Positions 10,707 through 25,700 of a DNA stretch of 64,000 bases are shown here, in pieces (within the stretch, counting starts at the first letter, position 1; each line of letters opens with the position of its first letter). The translations under genes were made by a program, and so were the position numbers. Origin of the DNA: Tachypleus tridentatus (taxonomy: Eukaryota; Arthropoda; Merostomata; Xiphosura; Limulidae); NCBI RefSeq assembly GCF_004210375.1, contig NC_134830.1, positions 167,903,874 to 167,967,873 on the forward strand, given 5' to 3'. Below the pieces are notes generated by a model. The model saw only the letters and a program-made list of their open reading frames with translations, had not been told where the DNA came from and searched no databases.

Positions 10707-13700
10707 CTGAAATAAATAGAAAACAGAGAATGTTAACTTTAGAATTTCTAAGATTATTACTGTAAGTAATGAAAGCATGGAGCTATTAATTCCATTGATA
10801 AAGTATGAAAATGCATCTTTGATAATATTGACACCCACACTATCAAACCAGATAAATTTGTGGAGCTTCTTCAAAATAGGAGACAGAAAACTATTTGTTT
10901 AAACTTAATATTTTAGCTAATTATGGATTAGCTACAATTTTATAATAATGTAATGTATATAATGCTGTACAACTTATGTTGAATTAGGGTTTTACTACTA
11001 TAATAAGGGCTGGAATGCCAACCTCAGCAGGTAAGTTTATCTCACCTCCTAAGTAGTAGTGTCTTATGGGACTAGAATACCAGCCTCAGGAGATAAGTTT
11101 ATCTTACTTACCACCCACTAGTACCTTTTTTTTTTTTTTTGTATTTTGTTTTGCTTTGCAGAGTAGTCACCTTCCACAACTATCTGCATGCAATAAAGGG
11201 TGATATTGATGTGAGACATTGTGGGTTAGAGCACCCACATCTCTCATAACTCACATTTCTTTAAATGATTCAATTGTTTTGATGGATTTCTCTATGTGAA
11301 ACTGATGAATGTAGGTTTAAACTGGTAGATGGTGTACCCCCACCACAATGCAAGTCCTACTTCTGTAGTCAACTCCAAACCCCAAGGCTCACTTTATATC
11401 ACACATTATAGCCTGCACCCTGGGGATCCTTTTGATTTATGCAGAATTTTAATTTACTTTTTTGGTTTGGATCTGTTTTATTTAATACAATGTTGTTTAT
11501 CACAAGCTTGAATTTCCTGTTTTTGATGCAGTCCTTCCTTTTGATTTGATTTTGCTTGACTGACCAAGTATAAATTTTTTATTCATATGATTCAATTACT
11601 GTGATTCATTGCTGACTATGCCACACCTTCCCACTTTTCATACAAATTCATTTTTCAAAATAATGCATTTTATCTATTATCTTGTACTGAATGTAATATA
11701 GAATATGTAGGTCAAACTCCAAATCCGTTAGATACAAGTATGAACTTATGCAGATCTCAAATTAAAAACACTAATGAATTCCACAGAATTAAAGCAGTTT
11801 AGAATTCATTTTTTTAATTCTATTAGAATAACTACATTAGAAATATTTAACTTTTTTCTAAACTAAAATTATTTTCTATATTTACCATTTCTCTAAACTG
11901 CATAAATTCCGAATTAAACTTAGTTTTATTTCTACTTCACTGGAAACAATTATTCAGCAACTTGCCATTTTATTCAATATAATTAAAACTGTAAATAATG
12001 AAAACAAGAAACATTTTTGGATGACACAAATAATTTACCCATTTTAAAATACCTAAATAACTGTGAACAAGCAAAAAATATTCAAACATTTGATTTTACT
12101 AAACTGTACACCATGATTCCATTAAAACATTTAATTTCTGTCATGAATTCTTTAACATAATAATTCCATCATCCTTTTATAGTAATTGAATAAAGAAAAT
12201 TCACCTCCAAATATATTAAAGATATATAAAGTTTTGTATTTATTATAATTACATTTTTTCCAGGTATTTAAGCAAGTAATAGGAGTTCCAATTGGAGCTA
12301 ACTATTCTATTTGTCTTGTAAATGTATATCTTTATATTTAAGAGAATGGGTTTATTGAAAATTGCATAAGTACCAAAATTTTTGGCTTTATTTATCTCAG
12401 GATTATTTACACCAATTAAATTATCTACATATCTAAAAGTCAATTTAATTAATGCTATTTATCCAGTAGAATTAAAAATTCTAAATGCTAAATGTTTTTG
12501 TTTAATTTTTTTTCCCCACTAAATATACTTTACACATTTGAATAGTAATGTGCCATATTCTTCTGATATAAGTATTATAACCTCACAATTATTCAGATTT
12601 TGTAAAATTTGTAATAAATTGATTCATTATTCATGTTGAAATATTGATGAAAAATTAGCATTCAGTGTATTAAAAGATTGAATACAATTGTTACAATATT
12701 TTGTAATAAATATAAGAATGTATTTCATAACTACAAAGAAGTAAAACTTAAGGAGTTTTTGCTGGAAGTTTTGGATAGGCATCTTTAGTTTTTAATAAAG
12801 TCATTGAAACAAATTAGCACTATTTTTTATGGAAATGAACACCTTATTGCATATAAGGGCTCACATAAAATCTGAAATGAGTATTTACAGTGGATTTAAT
12901 GAGTAGTTGTTGGGAATTATATTAACCACTTTAGATAACTTGGTTAAGCTTTTATAACTTTTTTGTAATTTTTATTCTGTACTACTATTAAGTTAAATGA
13001 AACTTTTATACTATAAAAAAGCTGGAATGTTAACCTCAGGAGATAAGTCTATCTTACTTACTGTTATTTTTCTTTTACTTTAGAGAACATTCACCTTCCC
13101 ACAGCTATCTGCAGATAGTGAAAGATAATGCATCTAGATCTCATAAAAAAACTGAGGATTTTTTACTTTTTTGTCAATTTCTCTACATGAAATTTTGTCA
13201 ATTTCTCTACATGAAATTAGTGAACAGATGTTAAAGCGTATTAATATCACTATTAAATGAAATAAGTATTTCCAATAATTCCAGCTATCCAAGCTTATCC
13301 AAGTATTTGTATTAAAAGTTCTATAAATGATTTTTCTTAATCCAAGTTTCTTCAGCTTAATCAATTAGTTTCATGTCTCATTAAAATAATCATCTAACTG
13401 AAATTAGTGTTTCTAATTATTCTAATTATTAAAATAATCAACATATTTCTACTGAGTTATGTTATCTTTTGATTAATTCACATTTGTTCAATTCAATCAG
13501 CCAGTCATGACTCGCAAAATTAAACTACTGAAAAGTAGTTTCAATTATTATCATGTTCCATCATTCCAACAAATCAAAATTGAAACATAAGTAGACATGT
13601 TTATTCCTGCTGTTCATGTTCACCTTATTTGTATGAAACAACAGAGTAGCTTTACCTTAGTATACTGTTTATTTATTACAATGTACACACATAACCAATG

Positions 13701-16700
13701 TTACCTGGGATAAGACTGCTTCAACCAAAACATTACATGTCAATATTTAATATTTTCCATTCATTAAAATATAATTTTGACTGCTACACAACTTTATTAT
13801 TTAATTATGTTAAAAATTACTAGACATGAGTTACTAACAGTCTCACAACACAAAATATTATTATCAGCCAATTTACATAAACAAAACTCGTATTTATTTA
13901 TGAACAATTCTTGCCAGATAGGAAGCACTAAAATAAGACAACAAAATTTTGTTGTAATTACATGCTGCTTAAACACAATTGCCTTTAAGTTGTTTGACTT
14001 ATTAGTTCTTCAACATGCTCACATATTCTTGACAATGAGAAACACTTGAAATAAAAATGAATCTCAGAACAGTTGGTATGAGTATTAACACTTTTATTCA
14101 TAGAGCATAGAACAATGTTTTGACCTTCCTAGATCATCTTCAGGGGTTTTTTTTGTTAACTTGAAGACGACCTAGGAAGGTCGAAACATTGTTCTCTGCT
14201 CTATAAATAAAAAGTGTTAATACCCATACCAGCTGTTCTGAGTCAAAAGCTTTTTTACTTAAAAAAGGTTCTTTTAAGTTTTTAATGTTGATCTTGGAAC
14301 CAATATATCATTAGGGTTATTGTAAAATCTTTGTTTTCATAGGACAGTCATATTGTTATACCCCATCAGTTATAATGGGGAAATCCATGGAATGTATTAG
14401 AAACTAACTTTAATATGATAAACATATCATGTTAACATTTTCTTAACTAATCTCTACCAATATTACTGTATCATCTCTACAGGTGCAGCTAGTTCCATCT
14501 GCTATTCCTGCTCAGTCCTTACTTTCAAGAATTGTCATGTATTAACATAAAAACACCAGCAGTGGGGAAGAAGGGTGGGAAGTGAGTAAGAAGAGGTAAG
14601 TACCTATCAGAAATAATCTTCACTGTAATGAAATGTTACCTTCATTTTCTAGACTACCATATTGCAAAGGTGAGAGGTCAGCTTACGTGTACAAATATTA
14701 AGCCAAGTGAAAAGCTAACATTTGGAATAAACATGTGTGCTATGAGATGAAAATAAAGCACATCAGTGGGGTGCCACACTACTTCTGGCACTGGCAGTCA
14801 TATAAACATGTGTGCTATGAGATGAAAATAAAGCACATCAGTGGGGTGCCACACTACTTCTGGAACAAGTATGCTCTTTGCTCAGAAAACAGGAAAGTAA
14901 CACAAAACAGTTGGAATGGGGAAACAGGCACAACTGAATGTAATAATAATATGACTTACAGCACTGGACAAGTGATGCTAGTACTGAAGAACATATTTTC
15001 TGTTTGTCTCAGTACTGTGCCTGATATTGTGTGTCTCAGGATGGTTGGTATGGGTATTAACACTTTTACTAATAAAGCATAAAACAACGTTTCGACCTTC
15101 TTAGGTCATCTTCAGGCTAACAAAGAGTTTGCAACTGATCATTGCCAGGCACATGTCTTAGGGATGAGTGTGCCTGATATTGTGCCAGTGTGAAAAATGG
15201 AATAAGAACATGTGGCTAAGGCACGAGGACCACATATTTTATACTTGAAGATATCAATAAATTAAAAGAACTGACTAGAGCAGTTTACCCTGACAAAAAC
15301 ATTCAATGGAAGCAAAAGTAAGTTGTTTAATGATAACAACTGATTAAGGTAAGTGTTCTATTGAGGTCCACCTGGGAAAAAATATCCAGGGGAAACTCAA
15401 GTTGGGTTTTGATATTGCGACCCACTTATGAAACTTTATTATCTAGTGTGGTCTACATAAGCAAAAAGTATTCAGAGAAAATGCCTTAAAATTAAGTTAT
15501 TTTGTCCAGTGAGGTCCACCTAGGCAGAACATCCCAGAGAAGTACATTACAAAGTTAATAAGGTATTTTTTCTAATACAGTCCACCAAAGTAAAGGCATA
15601 CAGAGGAAGCATATCTTAATTGATTATCTAGTTGAGCAAAAACATCCAGGGCAAGCACCAAGTATAACTGAATAAATTATTTGTCTAGTACAGTTCACCT
15701 GGGCAAAAACATCCAGAAAAACACAATTAACTGAATAAGTTACTTTGTATGGAAGTAGTTTAACCCTCTTCTCACTAAGATAACCATGATTAAATATCGA
15801 AACTCACTCAGAAGGAAACCATCACAGTCCATTACCCAAACAACTTGGAATTGGGAATGAAAAAGACTTCTATGCTTCACTTGAAGAAAGGGAGATGCAG
15901 TGGGAAATTCAGAGAAAAAACACATCGGAGACTGTGCAATGGGTGCCTATGATTCCATAATTTTCAAAAACACACCAACCCCAATTAAAAGGTTGGCAAT
16001 GATAGGCAGAAATCTCCTTCTGCTTTACCCATGAAGTTCATGAGTGGCAGTCCACCGTAGATTGAAACTGATTGACATTGAAAACATACACCACTGGGTA
16101 AGCAACAAGTAGTCTTACAGAAACACAATATCTCTACAGAGAGCATTAAACTAGTGTGGGTTTGAGGTAAAGCATGCCTAACCAGGCAACACCTTCCACA
16201 AGTTGGAGTCCATAAAAGATGTTTTGATTTGGGAGCTCAAAAAGAAAACATATAGGAAAGGAAGTGGTCACATCTACCCCAGTAAAATGCGACCTAACCG
16301 CAATCACCCGAATGCAGAGCTCAGAATCCCCAACCTGCTAAAAATTAATACATGAACAGATATAAATCTGGATGAAGTGAAGGGATCAACTCTTCACTGT
16401 TTTCTTAATTATGTCTAACAACAAAGCCAGGGATCTATATGAGCTTGACCCATGGTAATGAAACCCAAATCATTAAAGAGATCACTCACCAAAAGTAACC
16501 TGGATGAAAATGGACACATAATTCTGATACTGATAAATATTAGGATGATAAGATCCATAGTTAACAACAAAAAAGAAATTATTCAAATAGAACCATGTAT
16601 TATGTGTTACTAGTAGTAATAATATATGATGTAAAAACTATCTAATCATACCTAGTTAACAAAGTACTTATATATATATGAAACAAACAATCTAAATGTA

Positions 16701-19700
16701 CCTAGTTCACAAAGAATGTAATAATAATGAATGTGTAAACCAATTAAAGTTATACTGAAAGCACACTAATAAACAATAAGTAACCTACAATTCCTCTATG
16801 TATGCCGAGATGGCAATGGACACTTTATTAAGTCGTACATTGACAAAAATGTGAAAAACAAGGTATATAGTGAACTATGACAAGAAAAACAAATTACTCA
16901 AACAGAACAATGAGTTAGATGCTAACAGTAGTAAAGATATGTATCTGACACACTTAGGTAATGTACTTGTACTAAAAAAAATCAAAATCATGAAATTTCA
17001 CGAATCTACTATGCACGTAATGTTAACGAACATGCAAAATTATTAAATTAAACAAAAGTAAAAAGTAATAATTAACACCTAACATCTAGTTCATCAAAAG
17101 TAACTTAGATGACAAATGACATGTCAATATTGAACTAAACAGAGTCAAAACATTGATGATATGAAATATAACTCTCCCTTGTGTAAATAAACACAAAGCC
17201 ACATAAACAATATCTCAACCACACTTATTACAGGTACACAAACCAGGTGTGTATGTTGAAAAACTTATGACAGATACCCTGGAAAGAGGAACAATTTTTC
17301 ACCAAAGAAAATGACATGGCAGCATGGTAACAAATGGAAGGTGTCAGAAAAAACAAAAGAAATTCCTAAGTGTCTACTCATTTTTATATTCTTTCTCAGA
17401 AACACTGTTACATAAGAAGAAAAAATCACCAGCCAAATATATGAATCAGGCTCCTTACAAACTAAAGATAAATACCTCCTCAACAGAGAGTCAAACTTGA
17501 TTAAATGGGAAGTCATTACTTAGATTAACTGGAAGTTCATACAATGATTTATTATAATTTTGTAAGAAATAAATGCAAAATAAATTGTTGAAACAAGTGA
17601 AAAACACAGTAAATAAAAACTGTTGAAAAAACACTGAAATGGTAAAGATGAACATTCATCAGTAGTGGCCACATGTATCATAAAAAACATACATCTAAGC
17701 ACTGCTGTGCCAATCAAGAAACTGAGAATTGAACAGGAATAGCAGTGGGTGCCAGCATAATGGCACAATACTACTGATCAGAGTAGTGACACATGTTCAT
17801 GTTTAGAAACGACAAGAAATCGACAGAGCATAATGACTGCTGTGCTGGCGGCAAACATTTTTCTTTAGAAGAACTGAGATAGCTTTAAGCAAGGAATATA
17901 AGACTGTTTCAAAAACTAAGTAATCCTAAACTATCATATCTGAAGATAACTACCATAGTAAAAGGTATTTAAAAACAACCTGCAAACACAAAAATTTGTC
18001 TCATATCAAAACAATCAATTAATTGATATGAACTGACTACTGGTAGAAAGATTAATTGATGGTCAGATTTCACTAATTCTTTTTTCTCCAGTCAATGAGT
18101 TTATGAGTAAAATCACAGAATATTTCCTGTCAACCACATTACAACTGTCATATCCAATACCAAAACCAGTTACACTAAATGCAGCAAAGATCAGTTATGA
18201 ATTTAAATTTTTGTCTGAACACTAAATCATTTCAACTGACAGAATACCATGACACGATTTATTTCCAAGATTCTACATTTTTGCTTATGAAAAGAAATAT
18301 TCCCATAATTTAATTTTGAATTATTAACTTTTTTTTCCAAACAGTGGTGGCATTGTTTTCAGATGTTGTCATAATCTTTGTTTATTATAATGTGAAACAC
18401 AACATTGCTGTCTCCTCTAAGCAGTATTACCAAGTTTCTTTGATGTGAGAAAATACATTATTGCTGGATTGAGCATTTTCTTTGGCTTTCTATCCATGTA
18501 AACAGCTGAACTTCTCGACTACCATATACTTTCCTACCACCTTCATTTTGATTCTATTTAGTAAACACTATTTTACTGCCTCTGATGATTTTTATGAGAA
18601 ACTACAAGCAACTTCAACTGAACTCTGTTGAAAGCCACAACACTACTGTATCTCTAAAGTATGTTTACATTTTTTCTGTTATGTCAAATAACATAGAGGG
18701 AAGGTTACTGTGTTAGGCCTCAACAATATTATGGAAAATTATAACTAAAGTTTTATTAGCCTCAAAAAACATGATTTTACATTATGTACAATTTGAAAAA
18801 TTAAAATGGGCATATTTAACAATGTAAATACAGATTGTTTAGACTGATACCCCATTAACCTTTAAACGGCAGTCACCATCAATTGATGCTGCTATGTGCA
18901 ACATTCTTGCTGTTTGAAAGTTAAAGAAAGTAACAACCACAGAAATTGTTTGTCTATTTTATCATTACCAAAGCCTGCAATGGATAATTCACAAGGTATC
19001 GAGTTTTAAAAAGATAATTATCTCATTTATTTGTTCATCACTAAAATCTAGAGTACGTAAGAACCTAATTCATGATATTTGTACCAAAATTAGTTTAAAA
19101 GATCATACTTTTAGGTTTCCAGAATTGTTATACTGTTTATACAGCTAGCCCTAAGGTGGCAACATTAAGCCACCAGTACAGATACAAATGTTTACAGTTT
19201 ATATTTCTTAACTTTTCTGAACATTAACACCATATGTAAACAGTTGGTAAACACTTAAATTTTGAATGTGTAACTGAAAACTCAAAAAAAAAACAACAAT
19301 TTATTATTATTACAATGTTTAAGGTAAATATAATACATATTTAACAAATAATATAACATGTGAATTATGAAATGGAGAAATAATGATTTTTTTCTTGTCA
19401 TTAAAACATTGGAAAGCACAAATGCTACTTAAGTCAAATAAAACTGAACATTATCATCACTTGAAGATATTATACGATGCTGGAGATATAGTGCCAAACT
19501 CATCAACTTTATAGTAGGAATAAGTCTATTGAAATCATCTTATCTGCATTGGTTACTTGGTGTTTGAAATAAACAAGTAAAAGGCTCAATGATAATAACT
19601 AAAAAGCAAAAGTAGTTGTTAACAGACTGTTGATGCCCTGTGTTTAGAATTATGAATAGTGCTATACTATCTGGACTGGAGAATGAAAAGCCTGAACTTC

Positions 19701-22700
19701 TTCAAATATTAAGCTCTAATGTGTAAATCAAGTCAAAGTACTACATTCTATACCTCTCAAGCACTTTCAGTTGGTTTATATTAAACAACACATCACATTA
19801 ACATGCCTACCAAAAGCTTTTCATTAATTCATCTTAAGCACGAAAAAATAAATTATGAAGACTTATTCATGCTTTCTAGAATATAGCTAATCATGTGAAC
19901 TTATCAAACTTAAAAAAAAAATCAAACAATTTAGATGTCTTAAACTGTTAAAAGTACCAACTGACATGTTACAAAGAGCCTTAGTATTTGTAATGGAATT
20001 GATAACCTCAACCACAGCATCACTGGAAAGATTTATGAAATTGTTACCACAAGTAACATGAACATACAATTATATGTTAATATAGTATTCCAACCTTTAT
20101 CAACACTGCATATAATAACAAAATACGTTTTGCAATTTACATCATACCTGTATATTTAGTCAGAAATACAGCAAAATTTTCAATCTGAGCTTCTGAGCCA
20201 TTGAACTTTGCTATTGGTTTTCCTTTGTGAAATAACAGCACAGTAGGTACACCAACAAGACCATATCTCATGTTGAGGCTAAAAAACAATTATTAACAAG
20301 CTATGAATATCTACACTCCATATGAAAATCAACTACAACTCTGTATAATACCAATTTTCTGTTGAATATCAAAATATGTTACAGATAGCTCACAAACCAC
20401 TAAATCTAAGTGTTTCAAAATTCTGAAAAATTAAGAACAGCTGGCATTAAAGAGAAAACACTTATAATTAACATTAAACACTTATAATTCTGACATGTGA
20501 AAGATAGAGAATTTTGTGTAGTTTTACATAAATATTGTGTAAGCATTTACAAAGTCAGATAAATCTGATAAACAAAGTTGTGAGTTCAATTTATTTGAGA
20601 ACTAATATAAAACAAATAAACCTAAATCAAATAGAATATTTTTAAAACTACTGCTAAATTCCCACATTCACAAAACTTTTAACACAAAAACTACAGCTCA
20701 ATAATGTGTATAAGGATTATATGAAAACTCTTTACTTCTATGCTACTTACCCTGAATATGTTGCAGTGTCTAAGGCTAAAAAATGGACATATGGAAAAAC
20801 TCTAGCCAAAGCATTGAAATGTGGTGCTGTTTTAGCTGAAAACACACACCATGGAGAATAGAACAAAACCACCACACACTCACTATCATTTTTTTCAGTA
20901 GGAGTTAGGATGTCAGTAAGAGTACTGCTATTTACTAGCTGGACTTGTGGTACCTAAAAACAAATTTTCTGTTTAGTTACCCAAAGATAAATTATAAATG
21001 CAAATCAATAAATTTTAGTTCAAAAGAAAAAAATACATCAGAGTTAAGAAGTACATATTATAAAGTTAACTAAACAATTTTATTAAATGAATTTTAAAAA
21101 GTAACTTTTTCAAAACAAAATTTCACTACTTTATCAAAATTACACAAGCAAAGCATCCAATGTTTTGCAGAAATATATCTTGCATTATTTCCAAGTGTAG
21201 TTAATTTTCTAATTTTACACTGATACTGAAATATTTTTAAAATAATTTTCTTGTAAATAAACATACCAAATTTTAAAAGATTGTCCTTTTTAACTCATAG
21301 TTAACTAATAGCAATTGGTTTGTTTTGAATTTCTCACAAAGCTACTCGAGGGTTATCTGCACTAGCCATCCCTAATTTAGCAGTGTAAGACTAAAGGGAA
21401 GGCAGCTAGTCATCGCTACCCACCGCTAACTCTTATACTACTCTTTTAAAAATGAATAGTGGGATTGATCATCAACTGTTCACATCACAACACTCCACCG
21501 CTGAAAAAACGAGCATGTTTGTTATGACAGAGATTGGAACACACGACCATCAGATAACGAGTCGAGTGCCTTAACCACCTGGCCATGCCGAGCTGAACTA
21601 ATAATGATAATACAGATTAAATAGCATGTTTTATTTTTATCAGTACATAAAGAATGCCCTTGCTTGTCTGTTTAGAACACAACCTGATGTTGCCTGAAAA
21701 TAACAAATGTCTTATTTATGAAGTGATAAACAATGTCTTTCACTTTCATAGACTACAGATTTATACTTCTATACCTATTATCACCAGAATAATTATTTTA
21801 GTTAATAAATTTTGTATAAACTTAGCATATAAAAATAATTTAAATTGCTTTAGAGAAGGCCATAAAATGAATTTCAATTATTTTCTATATGTATATATCA
21901 ATATTTACTAAAAGTTATATTTTCTTCACATATTGATTTTTTTTTTTTTCAACCATATCTTTTCAAAAGAAACTGTTATTGCAATAAAAATTCTGAAAAA
22001 TACTATTTGGTTGAAGCAGAAATCAAAGCTTTCCGATACATTTATATCACAATTCTTGATATGGTTGCATTCAATTCAACAGCCTTGCCCTTGAACATTT
22101 ATTTACAGGAGCCTTTAAAGTTAGTAAATACTTTTATGAAATGAAACCTTTTACAACTAGTACAGTTAATTTTGCTACTTACAAATTTGTTCTTACAATA
22201 ATACTTACTAGTTGTGATAAAATGTTTTTTTGTGTATTACAGGAATGATCTTGGATTAATTATTTATCATGATTTTGTATTTATAATATCACTCCTGTCT
22301 TTATGTTTCTTGTAACCTGTTTAATTTTAAAATTAGCTCTTTGTTGAAATGTTCATTTTTACCACTGAAGAGAGTAGCCTTAAGATTACAAAACTAGATT
22401 AGGCATAACAATAACTGCATAAATGAAAATATAGGAACTGATTTTTATTTCTGTATACATACAAGTAAAGTATGTAGGTATGTATGTATGTATGTATGTA
22501 TGTATGTCTCACATTTGCATATCTACAAAAACAAAAAAATAAAAACATTAAGCTTGAAAAAGATTTAAAAAATATTAAATATTTATATTTTGGTTTATTT
22601 TTGACTGATAAAAGTTAAAAATCTAGGAAAAACTAGTTCATCGTAAGACATTTTTTATTTGATGCGATATGATTTAAAACTACAGTTGGAATACAGACAA

Positions 22701-25700
22701 ACTATCCTTTTCTGTGATTATTGTACTTGTTGTTTTGTCTTTCCTTCTATCCACTAGAATAGATGTTCTTTGGATATATGAAAGACATATGGATATATAA
22801 AAGAAACACCAATGAAATAAACTTTATTTTCAATAAAAACAAAGAGATATCTAGTTCCAATTCTCCATCCATAGTCCTGCTTTCTGTAATTTGTGTAATA
22901 AAACATACATACATACATATTGCATTTTATAAACTGTAACCAATGATGTTAACTGTAACTTAATGATGTTACATAAGTGAATCGCAAATTTACTAAAAAA
23001 CATAAATTTGTATTGTACATTGGTTGTGCTTCTGAAGGTGTTTTATTTATTTGATTTGTTTACATACACAGTTACTCTGAGTTTCAGGCTTCCAGGGAGA
23101 CAAGAAATTCCTTTAGAAACATTTCTCTTTCCACTAGTAATTTGTTTCTGTGCTCAGCCCTTCAAGTGTTCACATTATGAAATTGTAGAATTCTGTCCTG
23201 TAATATGCAGCTGACCTTAAATGTGATAATGGAAATTAGAGTTTTTCTTCAAGAATAACCGATTCTACATGTTCGTGGTACAGCAAACATTTCTTATTGT
23301 TTTTTATGCTTCTATTGGAGTCCTAAATATGGAACTCTTAGTACCTCTGATTTCTAAAATTGCATCATTTTTAATAAACCTACCAAGTAAACAACTTTTT
23401 TATATCACACACAAACACTGTCCTCAACAATGTTCCCAGTAAAGTTCTCAAGACCTCTTACAGTGTTCTTTTCATTCATTTTCATACTGTATTCTGTTGC
23501 TTTAATAATGATGTTATACAAATAACAATTTTTGATTTTTTACTATATTTGTGCAAGTTTTACAAAAGTATGATAGGACCCATTTCTCAAGTAGTTTCAT
23601 AAATGTGAAACACTATTATTTTGTTCAGCATTGTACCTGATGGCTCCTGTAACATATTACTTCATTCAAAATACCCTGTCCTCCATCAGAAGTCCAGGAT
23701 AGTATACTCATCTAATGTTCTTATAAGAGTAAAAAGTGTCTGTATTTTATTAAATTGAATGCTTTGCACCTTCAAAGTTTTCTACAAAGTGTCCATATGA
23801 GACTCCTTCTATAATCTTCATATATTCACCAAAATCTCTGTCACCGATCATTTTTCTAAAATGCAATCAATGCATGGCTTTGGTTTTCCTAAACCATTCT
23901 AAAATACCTGTTTCCATGATAAAAGAGGATCTATTCCAGTTCTTATAGTACACATGATCCATTTCTGTTTGTTGCCTATTAGCAGTGGTTCAAATACAAT
24001 AATGCTTGTATCTAATACCTAAAAACAAAAGTTTATTCATCTATAACAAGAACTGCAACCATCAAAATCAACATTTCCAACTTCTAAAACCATTTGTCTC
24101 TCTAACCTCTGTTCTTCCAAAAAGACTTCCTGTAACTGAAAAATAAATATAATTCTATCACCAAAACAAATATATGCATTCAAAGTATAACTTTCAAGAT
24201 ATTTTGGAATGACTGACAAATATTAGCTTCACATATTGTTTCCATTATTCAAGCAATGTTACTGTAATATCTTAAATCTGTCACTGTCTTTTAAAGTCAT
24301 TTATTTATACCATTAAAAACTCCCCTTGATTCAAACAGCATTACAAACTTCTATCAATTTATGAACTTTATGAATTTTCACAGAAACACATCAGTATCTA
24401 CATTTGAAATAAAATATACTTTCTAGACCACTCCAACTTTCTTTATCAGCAGTAAAAATTCTCCTTTCTCAATTTATAATAACGCAGTGCTAGTTTCCTT
24501 ACTTATAATACAAATGACAACTTGTGTCAACTATTAAAACATACACTTAAATGCTGTTAGTCCTGGATCATTCACTTTAACAGATAGAGGAAGTCCATTC
24601 AAGTATAGCAAGGTTTTACCACCACAATAAATCATTGAAGAAATATGACAAAATCAAAAGCAGTAGACAAAGAAAAATATAGTATACTGATTGACTTGAA
24701 ACAATGAAGTTGATGTACTCAATCTAAGGATATAAATAATGAAATATAATAACATTCATTCATATGAAAGCATTCTAGAAGGTCAAATTCCCTCATGTAT
24801 TCTCGATCTGGAAAGCTAACTAAAAAGATGAAATTCCTGAAGCAAAGTTAAATTCCTTACAAATGCAGAAATATCATTTTTATCCATGTTGTCATGAATA
24901 AATATTACAGTTCTTATAAATACCAATAAGCATGTCAATGAGAGGTTCTTTGTTCAGTTTCAATCAATGAAATATTTCTATTCCTATCTAGTTGTACACT
25001 GTCACGACCATATGTATAGATTAATAAATGCTTTAATCTTCTTACCTGGTTTCAGTGAATTTATTCCATTCACTAACACTGGTAACATGGCCATTCTCTG
25101 CCAACTTCAATACAAGCATTCTGTTCACTATTACCATTGGCCATTATTCATCACTTCTGGAATTTCAACATCAGCACAATTTTCTTCACCAGTAAAAATA
25201 ATTTTAATTTTTTTAAAGTTCTATCCCCAGCTGTTTCTTTTACTTTTAACCAATTCTCATTCAAATCTAGACTTTTAGTTCAAAAACTGCAGTTTTCATT
25301 AGACTCTTCTATAAATTGAGAAAGGTTAGGGCTTTAGCCTTTTGCTTCATGTTACGATTAAGTTTAAACTGGTATTACTGGTTAAAACAGATATTTACTT
25401 TAAATTACATATATAAAAAACTTGTGTTATCATAAACAATGAAAATCTTAGTTTTCACCATCAAAATTCTCAGTTGATATACGTACACTTTAGTTACTTT
25501 CTACATATCATATAATATAAACAGTGATACATTTTCACCAGGAAGATGAATTTAGATCTATTGGCCTTCTCACAATGAATAAGCAGTCATAGGAATAGTC
25601 CATTTATAACTGTAATATGTCACAAGTGTTTTATACTTGTTTGCACATAGATTGATTAACAGAAGTAAAATAAAAGAGTCACTCACCATAAAGAAATTAT

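Noticed and set aside
14735-15082. 115-residue open frame with an internally repeated peptide
   Set aside because: The repeat comes from a 75-bp-period DNA duplication, and the frame runs into the foldback-related arm at 15.04 kb.
24037-24219. Minus frame ending in QMVLEVGNVDFDGCSSCYR as an extra TXNDC15 exon
   Set aside because: It ends in a stop. Exons 2 and 3 already join in phase 0 and match the vertebrate protein without it.
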